DNA of 64,000 nucleotides from Pterobdella sp. o SKG-2022 (GCA_964035795.1 OZ038322.1:18454674-18518673), one strand, 5' to 3'. Positions 40,901 through 52,515 are shown, numbered from the stretch's first letter. Program-made: numbers and translations. Notes: generated from the sequence alone by a model not told the origin.

Positions 40901-41281
40901 AGTTTCTAGGCATAAATATATCTGAAATATAAGTTAGCCTGGATATAATAGTTTAGTGACTACAAATTTAATACAATTAAAAAATTACACATTTATTTAA
41001 CAAAAACACTTTACATTTATTATAATAGAAGCAAGCTTTTGAGGATCAGCTTACAATATGAATTAATGCGCGCTAACATGTACACATCATCAAAGTTTCA
41101 CGCCATTATGATAAACTTTTAGTGTTTCGTAAATTGAAATAGTACATATCATAATATAATAATATTTCTACATGATATAAAAACATATAAATTCACATAA
41201 ATGTTCAAATGTAAACAGGAGACACTAAATTAAAAACCGCTAGAAGTCATAATATTGATACACGGCTTGAAGATCATTATC
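37946..41281. other. Intergenic region between G-alpha-o and SS18
   Basis: Contains the promoter side of G-alpha-o (low end), a LINE 3' end at about 39405-39640 and the probable SS18 3' UTR (high end). A 45-codon open stretch at about 40675-40811 (plus) ending RLFNALKLHLNYE looks coding but was not recognised. The rest is unremarkable AT-rich sequence. Confidence 0.5.
39405..39640 (+). mobile_element. CR1/L2-type LINE 3' end with TAA-repeat tail
   Basis: The plus strand encodes SHQAPRLWNSLSSNLR, then SLMKFRKLLKTHL and a stop near 39546. This is the C-terminal signature of CR1/L2-like reverse transcriptase ORFs (APRLWN.LP..LR....F+..LKT.L). The short 3' UTR ends GCGCTATAAAAATC followed by TTAATAATAATAATAA, the microsatellite tail expected of such LINEs. 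Only about 230 nt remain. Confidence 0.75.
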
Positions 41282-43545
41282 CTAGTACTGATTATGAGGG
41301 AGAAATCCTTGATAGGAGGAAGAAGAGCCAGGAGTGGAAGCTTGAGGTGTTGATGGTCCACTGTGGCTGCTGTTGCCTCCCAAACTGTTTACACTGCTCC
41401 TACCCCCCGAAGATTGCTGTTGTTGTTGAAGATGTTGTTGCTGCTGTTGTTGTTGAATATGTTGTTGTTGTTGTAAGTGTTGAGCTTGTTGCATGTGTTG
41501 TTGCTGCTGCATGTGCTGTTGCTGCATATGTGACATATTATTGGTTGGAGAGTTGGAGTGGCTGTTCCACATTGCTTGTTGTCCTGGCATTCCTGGTTGT
41601 TGGGGTGGTTGGCCAGAATTCATATGGGGGGAAGGTGCGTAAGGATTTTGAGGACCCATGTGGGAAGGATATCCCGGCATGTGCATGCCTGGCATTGGTC
41701 GAGGCATGTATCCTCCATAGGCTTCGTGGTTGCCTTGATAAGATGGAGGATAGCCTGGTGGAGCTCCTTGCTGATAACCTTGATGATAAAATTGTCCAGG
41801 ATATTGGTTGTAGCCCATGAATTGTGGAGGTCCTAGAAAATTATGAAAAAATCGTTTTTATTAAAATTTCTAAAATAAATAATCATAGAAGAAAATCCTA
41901 ATTATAGTTAAAATAGTATTTAAATAGAATTGGAACAGACTTGGAGCCATGCCAGGTTGAGGAATGATGTGGCGAGGTACCCCCATCATCATCTGACCCC
42001 CACCATGTTGCATCACCATTTGAGGTGGTGTTTGTTGAGGGTGAGGTGGTTGTTGAGGGTGAGGTTGTGGATGGGGTGGTTGTTGTGGATGTGATGAAGT
42101 TTGCTGTGGCGGGATTGAAGGTGGTTGTTGTGGGTGTGTAGGTGGTTGTTGTTGAGGATGTAAGGAAGGTTGTTGTTGAGGGTGTGGTTGTGGTGTTAAA
42201 TGTGGAGGTTGTAGAGGATGTTTTTGTTGAAGTGGTGGTTGCGGAGGTTGCATTTGTGGAGATGGATTTTGACGAGGTTGAGGTGAGGTGAGATTAGAAG
42301 CTGGTGAGGCAATTTGCTGAGGTGTAGATGAATTAGGAGGTGTGTTAGCAGCAGGTCTCTGTGGCATTTGAGGCTGCATTGGGGGATAGTTTCCTGGACC
42401 TTCACTATAAGGAACACTACTAGGAACTCCTGGTGGTGAATGCAACCGGTGTGAAAAAAATAAAAATTTTTAAATTAGAAAACTGTTATCTGAAAAAACC
42501 TTGGTTAGGCATGCCGGAAGCATTGGGTGCTGATGGAGGAGCAGGTGCTCCTAGCTGCCCTGCTGATGCCTGTTATTAGTTCACTTTTAATTACTATTCT
42601 TATTGTTATGATCCAACTTTGATACAATTTTAATTCAGATAAACTAATAGTGGTTAAGTTTGAAAATTAAACTTTTGAATTTTAGACTTTTTATTTTTTT
42701 ATTTTCTCTTATCTTAATTGCTTTGAGAATTTCTTACAATTATTACTCTTTTTCTACAGACACTTTGGAACATTTGCAAACCTAACATGGATTAAGAAAT
42801 TGAACTAAACATACTAGTCAGTTACTTTTTTACTAAAAGTTCCATTTAGATATAACTTCTGTTGCCAATATAAAATAATAGAGTTTATAAAAATAAGATT
42901 GACAAATCTATAAAATTAAAAACTTATTAAATTTAATGATTGAAACAACACTTGAGAAAATGAATGAATTATTCACATTTTGACTGCTATCAGCTACAGT
43001 GGCAAGATACACAAGATTTCTATGCAGTAATTGTTGATACCTGCAAAGGATTTGAAAAAATATATTACATCTTGAAAAAATTTTCAGAATCTATAAGAAT
43101 TGATAGGTATTTTCAGCTGTATTGTCTAAAAAAATAACTTGATATAACGTAACAAATTCCACAGAAATTTTGCGATAAAACAAAGCTACGAACTGTAAAG
43201 CTTCATTCATTTTTCCTTCTCCTTGATAGTCCACAATAGTTTGGATGAATTTATTGTTTTCATCAAGCATCTGAAAGTTTATTTGAAAATAAATGTGAGA
43301 AAATTCAAAATAATGCCATATATAGTTTAATGACATAAATTGAAATAATAAAAGAATTTAATAAAACTTTTGAATTTATTTACAATTTGACAATGTTGAG
43401 CTTTACGACATTTAGGCTGAAATATGCTAGATTGAAAATAAAAATGAAATAATATTTAAAACACGTTAATGAATACCTTCTGTATCGTAGATTGTTTTAA
43501 AGGAGGTTTAGGTTTTGGAGGATTCTGACTAAATGCTACAGACAT
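41282..43545 (-). CDS. SS18: SS18/SYT homologue, SSXT-domain transcriptional coactivator
   Basis: Subunit of BAF (SWI/SNF) chromatin remodelling complexes in other animals. Exons (minus): 43477-43545, 43194-43270, 42977-43040, 42500-42569, 41941-42429, 41282-41832; 1320 nt, 439 aa (human SS18 is 418 aa). The SNH (SSXT) domain is clear: IQKMLDENNKFIQTIVDYQ in exons 1-2 and YQQLLHRNLVYLATVADSSQ in exon 3. The middle is Pro/Gln/His-rich with many PHPQQ-type repeats. The last exon is the QPGY domain, with GYPPSYQG and repeated Tyr-Gly-Pro-Met motifs, plus a long Gln/His/Met run. The donor of exon 3 could instead be further downstream; both options keep the frame. The divergent neighbour BET1L starts 738 nt away. 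Confidence 0.93.
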
Positions 43546-44282
43546 TTTTCCTTATTTTCAAAAAACAACGATTCGAAATTCTAATACGATTTTAAGAACA
43601 ATCGCAGAACAACAAAATCCAAAAATAAAACTATTTTAAGAACATAGATGACAACAAAATTTTAAAATTAAAATTTTTATTTTATTTTTTTTCAAATATT
43701 TGCAACGTGTCATTAAATGCCACTTTTAGTAATTAATGTTTACAAATAAATGAGCTGACAATCTGTTTTATTGTAAAGTCATAAATGAATTTTTCTTAAT
43801 GAGTTTCAGTTCGAATAATCATAGAAATAATAGGGGTAATTGGCTACTGATTTTTTTCACTCATACAACTTGAAATCTTTATTTTTATTGTAGGCAGATA
43901 TTTCCTAAACAGCATATATATAAATATATACAATACATTCGCATAACTAACTTTTAATAATTCAAAAATATCATTGTTTAGGGTTTTCATTTTCAAATGA
44001 GCATTAAGTTGAACGTTAACTATTTTTTACCAATCTTTTTTATCCATGAGCTTCTTCTGTCTGAGTTTATTTGCTTTCAGGTCTTTGCCAAATAAATAAC
44101 ATTTTTTAAAATGTTACAAATTCAATTCGCTATTCACTCATTCATTTTTTTCAAGTAAAAAACCATTCATTTCAGCTTTTTTAATTTTGAGAGCATGAAC
44201 ACATTCAAAATATTGACAAATTAAGATAAAAATTAAGCTTGAAACATTTTAATTTTTTTCATAATGTCATAAACACACAGGA

Positions 44283-44829
44283 ATGGCATCTGAGTCCACA
44301 ACAGATTCTTTGGAGAGACAAAATCAGTTTCTAACTGATAATTTAGCTGGAAAAATTCATCGCTTGAAAAACGTGTTATTTTTCAAAAATTAATTTTCAT
44401 TATAAGCTTTTTTGTCAAAAAATAAATTATTTAAATTTTTATAAAACCAATAAATATTCTAATATGTAATTACACATTTTAGATAGCAGTGGATATAGAA
44501 AAAGAATCGAAAGATTCAAACAAATACTTATCAGGAATGGTTTGTAACATATGCTACTGTAAATGCATTTTCATTGTCTTTGGTTTTCAATATAAGAAAT
44601 ATTCTTTTTTTTAAAGTCAAATATTAAAACTTCCTATAACTCAAGTCTCATTATCCTGCAGGGAGATGATTTTGATGGCACAACAGGCCTGTTGTCAGGC
44701 ACCATGAAGAGATTGGGAGGCATGGTGCAAGCAGGCAGAGGAAACAGAAAAACCATGTGCTATCTTATTATTGCTATTGTCTTTTTATTTTTCATTTTTT
44801 ATCACATACTTTCTTGGATAAGAGCATAG
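44283..44829 (+). CDS. BET1L: BET1-like (GS15) SNARE
   Basis: A tail-anchored Qc-SNARE for Golgi membrane traffic. Exons 44283-44372, 44483-44539 and 44662-44829 give 104 aa (human BET1L is 111). Seen: LERQNQFLTDNLAGKIHRLK, the SNARE helix continuing through DSNKYLSGM and GDDFDGTTGLLSGTMKRL, then AGRGNRKTMC and a hydrophobic C-terminal anchor (YLIIAIVFLFFIFYHIL) followed by SWIRA. The spacing from DxDxxTG to the anchor and the RGNRK..C motif fit BET1L better than BET1. The start codon lies two bases after a consensus splice acceptor (CACACAG), so either a 5' UTR intron or trans-splicing is likely. It is convergent with PSMB4. Confidence 0.92.
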
Positions 44830-45130
44830 AATTTTTTCAGTTTTTTATCAGAGCTCCTTCATTTAATTTATGTTTGTGAAATTGCTACTTTCTGTGGCAA
44901 TTCTATACTTTGAATTTAAGATAGTAACAGTTCATCGTAAAATTTATAGAATTGACATATATAGTGATTGATTAGGATATACCATTTGCTTTAGACTGAA
45001 AAGTTAACTAAGTTTTAAAAATATTTATTTTAACTGTTTCAAACTAAGTTTAATTGAAAAATTTTAGCATTAAATGGTCATATTTTTTTGTTCTTCCACC
45101 TCATTCAAACCCTCTGTAAGTTAGAACAAT

Positions 45131-45136
45131 TTTATT
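45131..45136 (-). promoter_or_regulatory. Poly(A) signal of PSMB4
   Basis: Minus-strand AATAAA about 40 nt downstream of the PSMB4 stop codon at 45176-45178. Confidence 0.45.
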
Positions 45137-45175
45137 AATGATTAAGAATTATAATCTTTTTCAAAATGAAGAAAC

Positions 45176-47085
45176 TCACCCAGTAAGGTTAGCTATATTC
45201 CATGAAGTAGCAGAAGAGATAGGTGGGTTCAAGACTGCTGCCTTATTTGACGTTACTATGGCCGTCTCATACTTTTGATGGGATTTTGTGAATATAAAAC
45301 TTAAAAAACAGAAATAATAAACAAGTTTTAACAAATTAAAAATAAATTGTTTTACCACATGAAATAGATAATATTACAATACTGAGTTTCAAAACTTTAA
45401 ATGAAATTACAATAAACAGAAAATGAGTTTTTATATAAAAAACAGACATTGACTGAAGTCAAATTAATAATCTCCCTACCCTATTCCAAGAACGAGCATC
45501 CCTATAATAAAGCACCTTCATGCAGTAGTCAATGACCAACTTGGCATCCTCTTCGGTCATGTCTGGCTTCACTTCCAGAGCACTTCTCAAAAGAGGCTGG
45601 TGTAATTATTGTATAACAATTTTTGATCTCCTATTATATGTATGAATATAGCAAAAGGCTGTGAAAATTATTCAGTATTATTATTTTTTGTTTTTACTTT
45701 ATCTATAAATATATTTAGATAAAAAATTCAAAAATTTTTAAAACAAGTATTAAGCATTGAAAACTTAATTCAAATGACTTGGGCAATGTAAGCTCCATAT
45801 CCAGAAGCTACAGAAGAAGATTCATAAGCTGTGCCAATCTTATCAACATAACCTAAAAAGCTGTGATATTTCCAATATGATTATGTATTATTTAATAGTG
45901 TAATTTTTAAAAATTAATTTTAATTTATAAATTCTCATTAAATGCACAGATTGATATACTAAATTTCAAAAAAACAAAACATTTAATGAATTGAAATGCT
46001 AATGAAAGTAATTCATTCTTTGATATCTTTCTAATAGAACCAGATGAAACAATAAAAAACGTGTTTAAAAGGTCAACTAAAGCACATATGAAAGTCAAGA
46101 CTCACGGCTTTCCAGCATGCACTCCTCCAACCACCAAACTGTTCCAGAGAGGGTTAATCTTTGATCTTCTATTATATAAAACTCTACTCAACCAACTGAA
46201 TAAGGACTTTGGAGTATATGAATAACCATCAGCTGCACATTCATCATCAATTCTTTAGGAATCATTTTAAAAAATTTAGGCTCCAAAGGAACAAAAATGA
46301 TTCAGATAATTTGAACCTAAAATAGATATTCAACAAAAAAACTCTATTTTTAAACACAAATAAAGAACGAAACAAACACAAAGTACTGAATTACAGGAAG
46401 TTTTTCTCAAGTCAAACTCACATTCACGGGTGATGTACACAGCAAATAACAATATTTTTACAAAGGAAATGATAATGTGAGTTTGACTTACAAAAAGTTT
46501 AGTGAAATTTATCATAGTTTAAAAAAATTTTCAAGTTGAAGATTAAATTTAGTAAGATTGTTGAATAAAAAAAATTCCAAAACTAACACTTGTTGTTCAA
46601 TGAGAGATTTGATGAATTGAAAATCTGCATAATCACCACCACCACCCAAAACAGTAGCATCATTAACTTTTTGAAGCCTCGAAATTGTTCTGTACCTTGC
46701 TAATGATCCATATGAACAAACAGTATCCGCCGCAATAATAATGCCGTCTTTGAATTTCAAACCCAAGACTGAAGTTCCAGTTACAGAGGGCCGTCTAATA
46801 ATTAGTGAATAATTTTTACTTCAAATTAACACATCACATTTGTTCTCTAATTAAAAAAACAACTGTGATTGAATAAAATAATTTTTATCTATCATTACAA
46901 AAAATATAAAACTTTAAAATCAAAATAAATTTAATAAAAATGATAAAGCTTAGTCATTTCGCTTACAAAGAATGACTGGCTGGATCAACTGTGGGAACTG
47001 TTTTCATCGGAAAATTATAAATTTGTCCAGGTTTTGGTCCATTTTTCCAAAAACTATCATCAAATAAATTTTTTAATTCAGTCAT
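45176..47085 (-). CDS. PSMB4: Proteasome subunit beta type-4 (beta-7 position of the 20S core)
   Basis: Non-catalytic structural beta subunit of the 20S proteasome. Exons (minus): 46967-47085, 46588-46794, 46106-46252, 45779-45860, 45480-45596, 45176-45271; 768 nt, 255 aa (human 264). Seen: propeptide, [79 protein letters not shown], and [16 protein letters not shown] near the C-terminus, all typical of the PSMB4 branch. Choosing the GTTAGT donor at 46588 restores QQVIDDE, as expected for the family. A CCAAT box lies on the minus strand just upstream of the start. It is divergent from the 47326 micro-ORF and convergent with BET1L. Confidence 0.95.
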
Positions 47086-47325
47086 ATCTTAAAATAAATA
47101 CAAATGATTGGACGATAAAACAAGAATTTAAATATTGATTCTATGTTTATTTGAATATTGTAAAATTGATTTGAAAATATTTTAGTTATGTAGCATTTAT
47201 CAAAAATTTTTGTTTGAAGTATATTTTCCTTTATCAAAACTGTGACAAAATAAAACTTTTTGTCAATGTAACTATGACAATACCTGTTCGTTATATGCTG
47301 TGTATTATTTACTTAATAAAATAAG

Positions 47326-47577
47326 ATGAAAACGTTCAAAAGTGAAATTGATGTTAAAAATGATGTTATCTTCATCAAAGCATGGAAAAGACCTAAAAAG
47401 AAGTGCTTAAAATTTAAAAACCCTTTAGCTTATTATACATGCTATTCGATTTTTCTGGGCTTTGTAGGGTTATTTTTTATAATATCATTTTTATTGTATC
47501 ATTTATTATGTTGCGCCGTACATGAAAGAGACAAAATGTATGAATGTTTCATGAGACTAAATGAGATTACAAGTTAA
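47326..47577 (+). CDS. Unrecognised single-exon membrane micro-ORF, 83 aa
   Basis: An uninterrupted ATG-to-stop frame in the 558-nt gap between the PSMB4 and BCDIN3D coding regions. The predicted protein has a basic N-terminal half (KAWKRPKKKCLKFK), one long hydrophobic segment at about residues 35-62 (YYTCYSIFLGFVGLFFIISF and on to LLYHLLCC) and a short polar tail. The basic-then-hydrophobic order suggests a single-pass or hairpin membrane protein. An AATAAA at 47637-47642, 60 nt after the stop, would give it a short 3' UTR that overlaps the 3' end of BCDIN3D. I do not recognise the family; it could also be a chance ORF. Confidence 0.45.
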   Translation: MKTFKSEIDVKNDVIFIKAWKRPKKKCLKFKNPLAYYTCYSIFLGFVGLFFIISFLLYHLLCCAVHERDKMYECFMRLNEITS

Positions 47578-47643
47578 AATCCTGTTTTTTCCTTGAATAT
47601 TTTCAATGAAAACTTTCGAAACGTTTTTAAAAATTGAATAAAA

Positions 47644-48637
47644 TCAAATTTTTCGTTTTTCAAACAAAAAAATTGATCTATCCCAATCTGTTTTTCCAAA
47701 ATTGTCAACAAGTGTCATGTTACAATCACTACTTTTCAAAAAATTACAAATTTTTTCAATAACATCATCTCTCCATTCAAGTTTATCAAATTCATTGAAA
47801 ATATGAGAACCAAGTTTTTTGTTTCTTCTTACTGCTGCTTTATAAGATTTCCAAGATTGAGGTTCAAGCAAAATGTATTCACTTACACTAGCAACGTATC
47901 GAAGAAATTCTTTGAAAATTTCATCTCCTTTATTCAAATGTATCCACATAGTCACAGAAAACAGAAAAGAGATTTTAAAATTGTTGATTTTGTTAGCATT
48001 GAAAAATTCATTTATTGCTTTTTTTCCCTCTACACTAGTTATATCAACTGCTTCAAAAATCAGATGTCTATTTCCAATATTTAGCTCTTTACTTCTTTGA
48101 ATAAGAATAGGGTCTATATCAAGTCCAAGTATTTTTATTTTATGACCACTGGTTTTGAAGGTTTCATATAAATCTTTAGTGAGTAACTGAAAAAGTTAAA
48201 AAATTATCATTCATTGAATCGAAAAATATTCATATTAACAGACTGCGAAACATTTTATTTTTTAAATAAACATTGAGAGCCTACAAAAATTAACAGCTTT
48301 CATCTTAAATTAAGAAATGTTATTTGTCTATTAAATGTTTAAATCAGGTATATATACTTACTGTTGAATGATGATTCAAAAACACAAAAAGCTTAATACA
48401 TTCATTACAAAAACTTTTAATATGTTTTTGTAATAACAAATAGATTCATTTTTGTACAAATATATTCACCCCTGAATTACAGCCCACGTCCAAAGCGTAA
48501 ATATACTCATCTGAAGATTTAACATGCAACGTAACGGATCGACCTTCATTTTCCAAAAGTTTCAGCCTTTCCGAACTTGGATTGAAAAAATAATAATTGA
48601 TGAAGTTTCCATACCTTGCCGACCCAGGTTCAAACAT
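47644..48637 (-). CDS. BCDIN3D: BCDIN3D-type RNA 5'-monophosphate methyltransferase
   Basis: Bin3-family SAM-dependent methyltransferase; the human protein methylates the 5' phosphate of tRNA-His and pre-miRNAs. Two exons, 48470-48637 and 47644-48186, give 236 aa (human 292). Seen: RYGNFINYYFFNP substrate-side motif, SAM motif ALDVGCNSG, ILGLDIDPILIQR, then SVTMWIHLNKGDEIF, YILLEPQSWKSYKAAVRRNK and the C-terminal FGKTDWDRSIFLF, all hallmarks of BCDIN3D rather than MePCE. The start at 48637 is the first ATG of the exon; an acceptor-like TTATCAG about 40 nt upstream may mark a 5' UTR intron or an additional exon. It is divergent from Cks, whose ATG is 372 nt away. Confidence 0.93.
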
Positions 48638-49009
48638 AACAAACGCATAGAAATTCAATGAAAACTGATAATCTGAGAATAAAGAATGAAAATAACAAAA
48701 TCCGATAACTTTTTTTCAATATAAAAAAGCCTTCATCAATAAATAATTTTGTTTGCAAATATTGTGATTTTTGGCAATAAATTATTTTTACTTTTATCAA
48801 AAGCGAAAAATTTCGTTTAAATCTTTTTTTTTAAATAAAAACTTTGTTTCATAAAAATTCAACTTCAATAATATGTTGATTAAAAAAAATTTTCGAGATA
48901 TTTAGCTATGTTTTGTTTTATTTAGAGTCTTTGGTACAAAATCTTTGTATAGCCCGCTTCATTTGACTTTCCTACGCCGATTTGTATCGTATTCTGTTTA
49001 ATTTTCGTC

Positions 49010-49681
49010 ATGACTCACAAAGAAATTTATTACTCAGACAAATATACAGATGAATTTTTTGAATATAGGTTTGTTTGCAGTTTATTTTAACCTTTATGAC
49101 TAGTTTTAGTCATAAATGCGAAGTAAATTTACGGAATAAATTACAGGCATGTGATGTTACCAAAAGACATAGCCAGGTTAGTTCCGAAGAGTCACTTAAT
49201 GAGTGAGGATGAATGGAGGGGCATTGGGGTGCAACAGAGTCAAGGTTGGCAACACTACATGATGCACGACCCGGGTAAGCTTTTTAGATTCATCTCCCAG
49301 AATTTTTTCACGATTTTTGATAATATTTTTTAGTCAGTTATCATGTTTTTGTATTCAATTTTTTTGTAGCATGAGTGTTTCACTTCATTCTATTTTCACC
49401 ACATTATGCCTGAAATTAAGCACTCAGATTATGAGCCGAAGTAATTTATGAATTTTTATTGAAAATTCAATTGAGGTACCTCAATAAGTATTAGTAACTT
49501 CAAATGTATTATAGGTCGTGTTTTAAAAAAATGAGTGAAATCAATATACATATTTGATTAAATTTACTTGCTCAGATTGTTTTTGACATTTACAGAGCCA
49601 CACATCCTACTTTTTAGACGCCCAAAGAATTATGGTACTACTAATGTGGCTAAAAATGTTATAGCTATGGAGCAGCGCTGA
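49010..49681 (+). CDS. CKS1B: Cyclin-dependent kinase regulatory subunit (Cks1/Suc1)
   Basis: Small phosphate-binding adaptor of Cdk-cyclin complexes. Exons 49010-49068, 49147-49274 and 49596-49681 give 90 aa, in phase. Seen: [40 protein letters not shown] and [10 protein letters not shown]. The family anion-pocket residues (Arg in EYRH, Ser in QQSQGW, Trp and Arg in FRRP) are present, as is the hinge-type MHDPGEPHI. The C-terminal tail after FRRP is about 18 residues ([16 protein letters not shown]), longer than in human CKS1B and CKS2. AATAAA signals lie near 49875 between this gene and convergent MRPL34. Confidence 0.97.
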
Positions 49682-49927
49682 AATTTTATCCTTGTACAGT
49701 TACTTTTAATTAAATTTTATTTTTACCTTCAAAATTAATTACTGCTTTTAAGTTATTTTTAAAAATTGTTTTTTTTTTGTGTAGTAATGAGAACTATCAT
49801 AGAAAATCATTTAATTTAAGTATTCATATACTTTGAAGATTGTTGCTTTCATCTTCAAGTTTAATGAATGGAGAAATAAATAAAGATGCATTTTCATGAT
49901 TTATTGTGACTTCTAAATTTTGAAAAG

Positions 49928-50213
49928 TTATGTTGATATGACGTGTCTTCCCCTTAGGAGTTTATTCCATAATACTTTAATTCCTCTCTTGCTTGAGAGC
50001 CATTTCTCCAAACCATGCTTTCTATATCTCTGATATACATTTACTTTATAATTTGGCTTTCTTCTTCTGGTATTCTTAGATCTTGTTTGTTGCTCAAGAC
50101 TAAAAGTGCAGCTCAATAATTTGTTAGCATGGCTTTGTAGAAAAAAATTTTTGGTGTTCAGGTGACTGAAACTTCTTTTTGATAGTGAGGTGTTGACACT
50201 TGTTAATGCATAC
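49928..50213 (-). CDS. MRPL34: Mitochondrial ribosomal protein bL34m, 3' coding exon
   Basis: Large-subunit mitoribosomal protein. The exon encodes about 95 residues ending RGRHVIST. The C-terminal 45 residues show the bL34 pattern: KNTRRRKPNYKVNVYQRYRK, then HGLEKWLSSKRGIKVLWNKL and LRGRH, matching the R-x-H-G-x-x-R-x-x-x-x-G-x-x-x-L-x-x-R-x-x-x-GR-x layout. The N-terminal half would be the mitochondrial targeting part. No in-frame ATG is present in the open frame; an acceptor (TTACCACAG) at 50213/50214 suggests the start lies in an upstream exon that I could not locate. Convergent with Cks. Confidence 0.8.
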
Positions 50214-51237
50214 CTGTGGTAATGAGTTACTATGTAAACAGTAGATAGCAAAGTTTTGAAGAAAGTTCAAAATTTTGTTTTACTATGCTTTAAAGGCTAT
50301 TTAAATTATTCAAAGTTCACGTTAAAAATAACAACCATAACTTGATATAAGTCAGAAAATTTTTTTTTCAACATGCTATTTAATCTTAATTTTTAAGACA
50401 CTTATCCATTTATAAACATGAGAAAGCAATAAAAATTATAGCAAAATTGAACAACTTCAGTAAATACTTTTAAAAAAATTATTTGTTCTAGAGAACCTTT
50501 CTATCTCATAAACAAAACTATAAGTGTTCAAAAACTCTAAAATAAATACAGTGCAGAATATTTGAGCCCAGGTTTCTTGTAAGGTAAACTCACAATTAAT
50601 TGAAAATATAAGTATTTGTATTTTCTGAGCTATGCATGCCAACCAATAGCATTATTGAAAAAATTTTTAAAAACGAAATAATCAAAACAAGTTTTGATAA
50701 GGTTAACTTGGATCATAGTGATTTTTAGAATCTTAGAAACAATTTCTTAGATCAAAATAAATGAATGAAAAAAAAGTAGTTTAAGACAGTACGAAAAGCG
50801 CTAATTTTGCATTTTGTGTAATAAAGGTTATATAAAATAGATTCCAAAAAAAATATTACCGGCTGCAATCGACGAAAAAATTGAAAAAATTTACACCGCG
50901 ACTCAAGGCCATTCTAGTTATAAACAGGCGAAACTAAAGGCCAAAAAGCCTAGCTCGCACAAACAAATTGGATTGATTTAGAAAATACTAATGACCAATG
51001 AAAAAATTGAATTTTTTTTATTTGTCTTGTACAACTTTGACTTAAAAATTTTTTTTAAATGAATAAAATTTATTCATGTTTTCATTATAAAACACGTGAA
51101 GTCCAAATTAAGTTTTTCTTAACAAATGATTATTTCGTTGCACTAAGACTAGAACCCACATTCCAACAAAACTACAAAAAATATTTTATTTTTTGACGAA
51201 AAATCATGAATTAGAAAGAATTTTTTTGAAACTATTT

Positions 51238-51405
51238 TTAATATGTATTATCTGTTACAAAGTCTATGTCGTCGGTATATATTATTTCTTTGATGGCTAT
51301 GTTGGTGGAAAGTTTTGATATTGACTTTGATATGCAGAATAGAATTTGGTTAAGGTTGTCACCTTGAAGAGCTTCTATTGTTTTATTTAACGTATCTTAA
51401 CTCCT
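51238..51405 (-). mobile_element. Reverse transcriptase fragment of a non-LTR retrotransposon
   Basis: The minus-strand frame reads LNKTIEALQGDNLNQILFCI and then KEIIYTDDIDFVTDN before a stop. These correspond to the conserved RT blocks (T.QGD.LSP.LF....) and the catalytic YADD box, here with Thr for Ala. The sequence between them is shortened. Only this core remains, so it is an inactive relic. Confidence 0.65.
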
Positions 51406-51940
51406 ATTACGCAATTTTTTTGTACATCACTAATATTAATTGAAAAGTAGATTAAATAACAATAAACAATGAGACAAAATTAAATGTGTTATAAAAGCCG
51501 AAAAGCCTAGCTTACACACACTTCAACAAAATCACAAACAAGCTTGATTGGTTGATCATGAATTTATTTTTTACACTGAAATAATTTGATTTAGTTGATT
51601 GTGCATATTTATGAGTTACTAATAAAATAATAAAATGTGAAAAATAAATTTTCAAACTGAAAGTTTGAAGATGATAATAGTCCTTCATCAGCGGGTTTTT
51701 ACTGCAACAAGATTAAAACATTTGACAGTCACTAAGACATATTTGATTGGTTAACAAAATTCATTTGCGATATCATAAAGCAACATTAAAGAAATACTTT
51801 TCAGCAATTGAAACTTCAAGTTTGATGAATTTTTCAAAACAAAGCTATTTTTTGAATAATTTTAAAACCAACATATATATTCAAATTAAAAAAATTTTCG
51901 GAGTTTTGTGAATAATTAGCCTCAAAATTATGAATAATAA

Positions 51941-52290
51941 AAACACGAATATTTGAATTTTTTATTTTGAAGAAGCTTTTCGATATATTCTATTCCATCA
52001 TCAGGTAACTTTTAGGAGTTTATTTTATAAAAAAATTGAACTAAAACATAAACGATAGTAAATTAGGCCAACGTTTCATGATATCGCTAAACTTATCGGA
52101 AATCATAGCTTTGATTTCAATATATTTATTGGTAAATTTTCAATGCCACTGGAGATAATAAATAATTAATATTTGAATCAATGATTAACTAAAACTATAT
52201 GTGAATCATAAAACTCCGTTATTTGAATTTTTTTATTTTGACGAAACTTTTCGATATATTTTATATCATCATCAAGTAACTGATAGATAT
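51941..52290. repeat. Two direct copies of a short AT-rich repeat
   Basis: Segments 51941-52010 and 52208-52290 share TATTTGAATTTTTTTATTTTGA, then CTTTTCGATATATT and TATTCCATCATCA or close variants. A degraded MITE core (AACTTATCGGAAATCATAGC) lies between them at about 52089. They may be ends of one larger decayed element. Confidence 0.45.
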
Positions 52291-52515
52291 TAATTTATAA
52301 ACAAAATAATAGTACTCATACTATTTTTTTTTGGCTCTTTAAAATTATATTTAGAGGTTTTCAAATTGAACAAGAAACTTTAAAATCATTTAACAGTAAA
52401 TTTGAAAAAAAACTATCAATAAAAGTAATATTTTAACAAAATAAGAAGTGCAGAATTCAATTCTTGTAGAAACTGTGTCAATCTTGAGGCAATATTCACT
52501 AAAACTGATTCACAC

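Noticed and set aside
41347..41836. Plus-strand ORFs of 157 and 92 codons
   Set aside because: Antisense shadows of the low-complexity Gln/Pro/Tyr-rich last exon of SS18.
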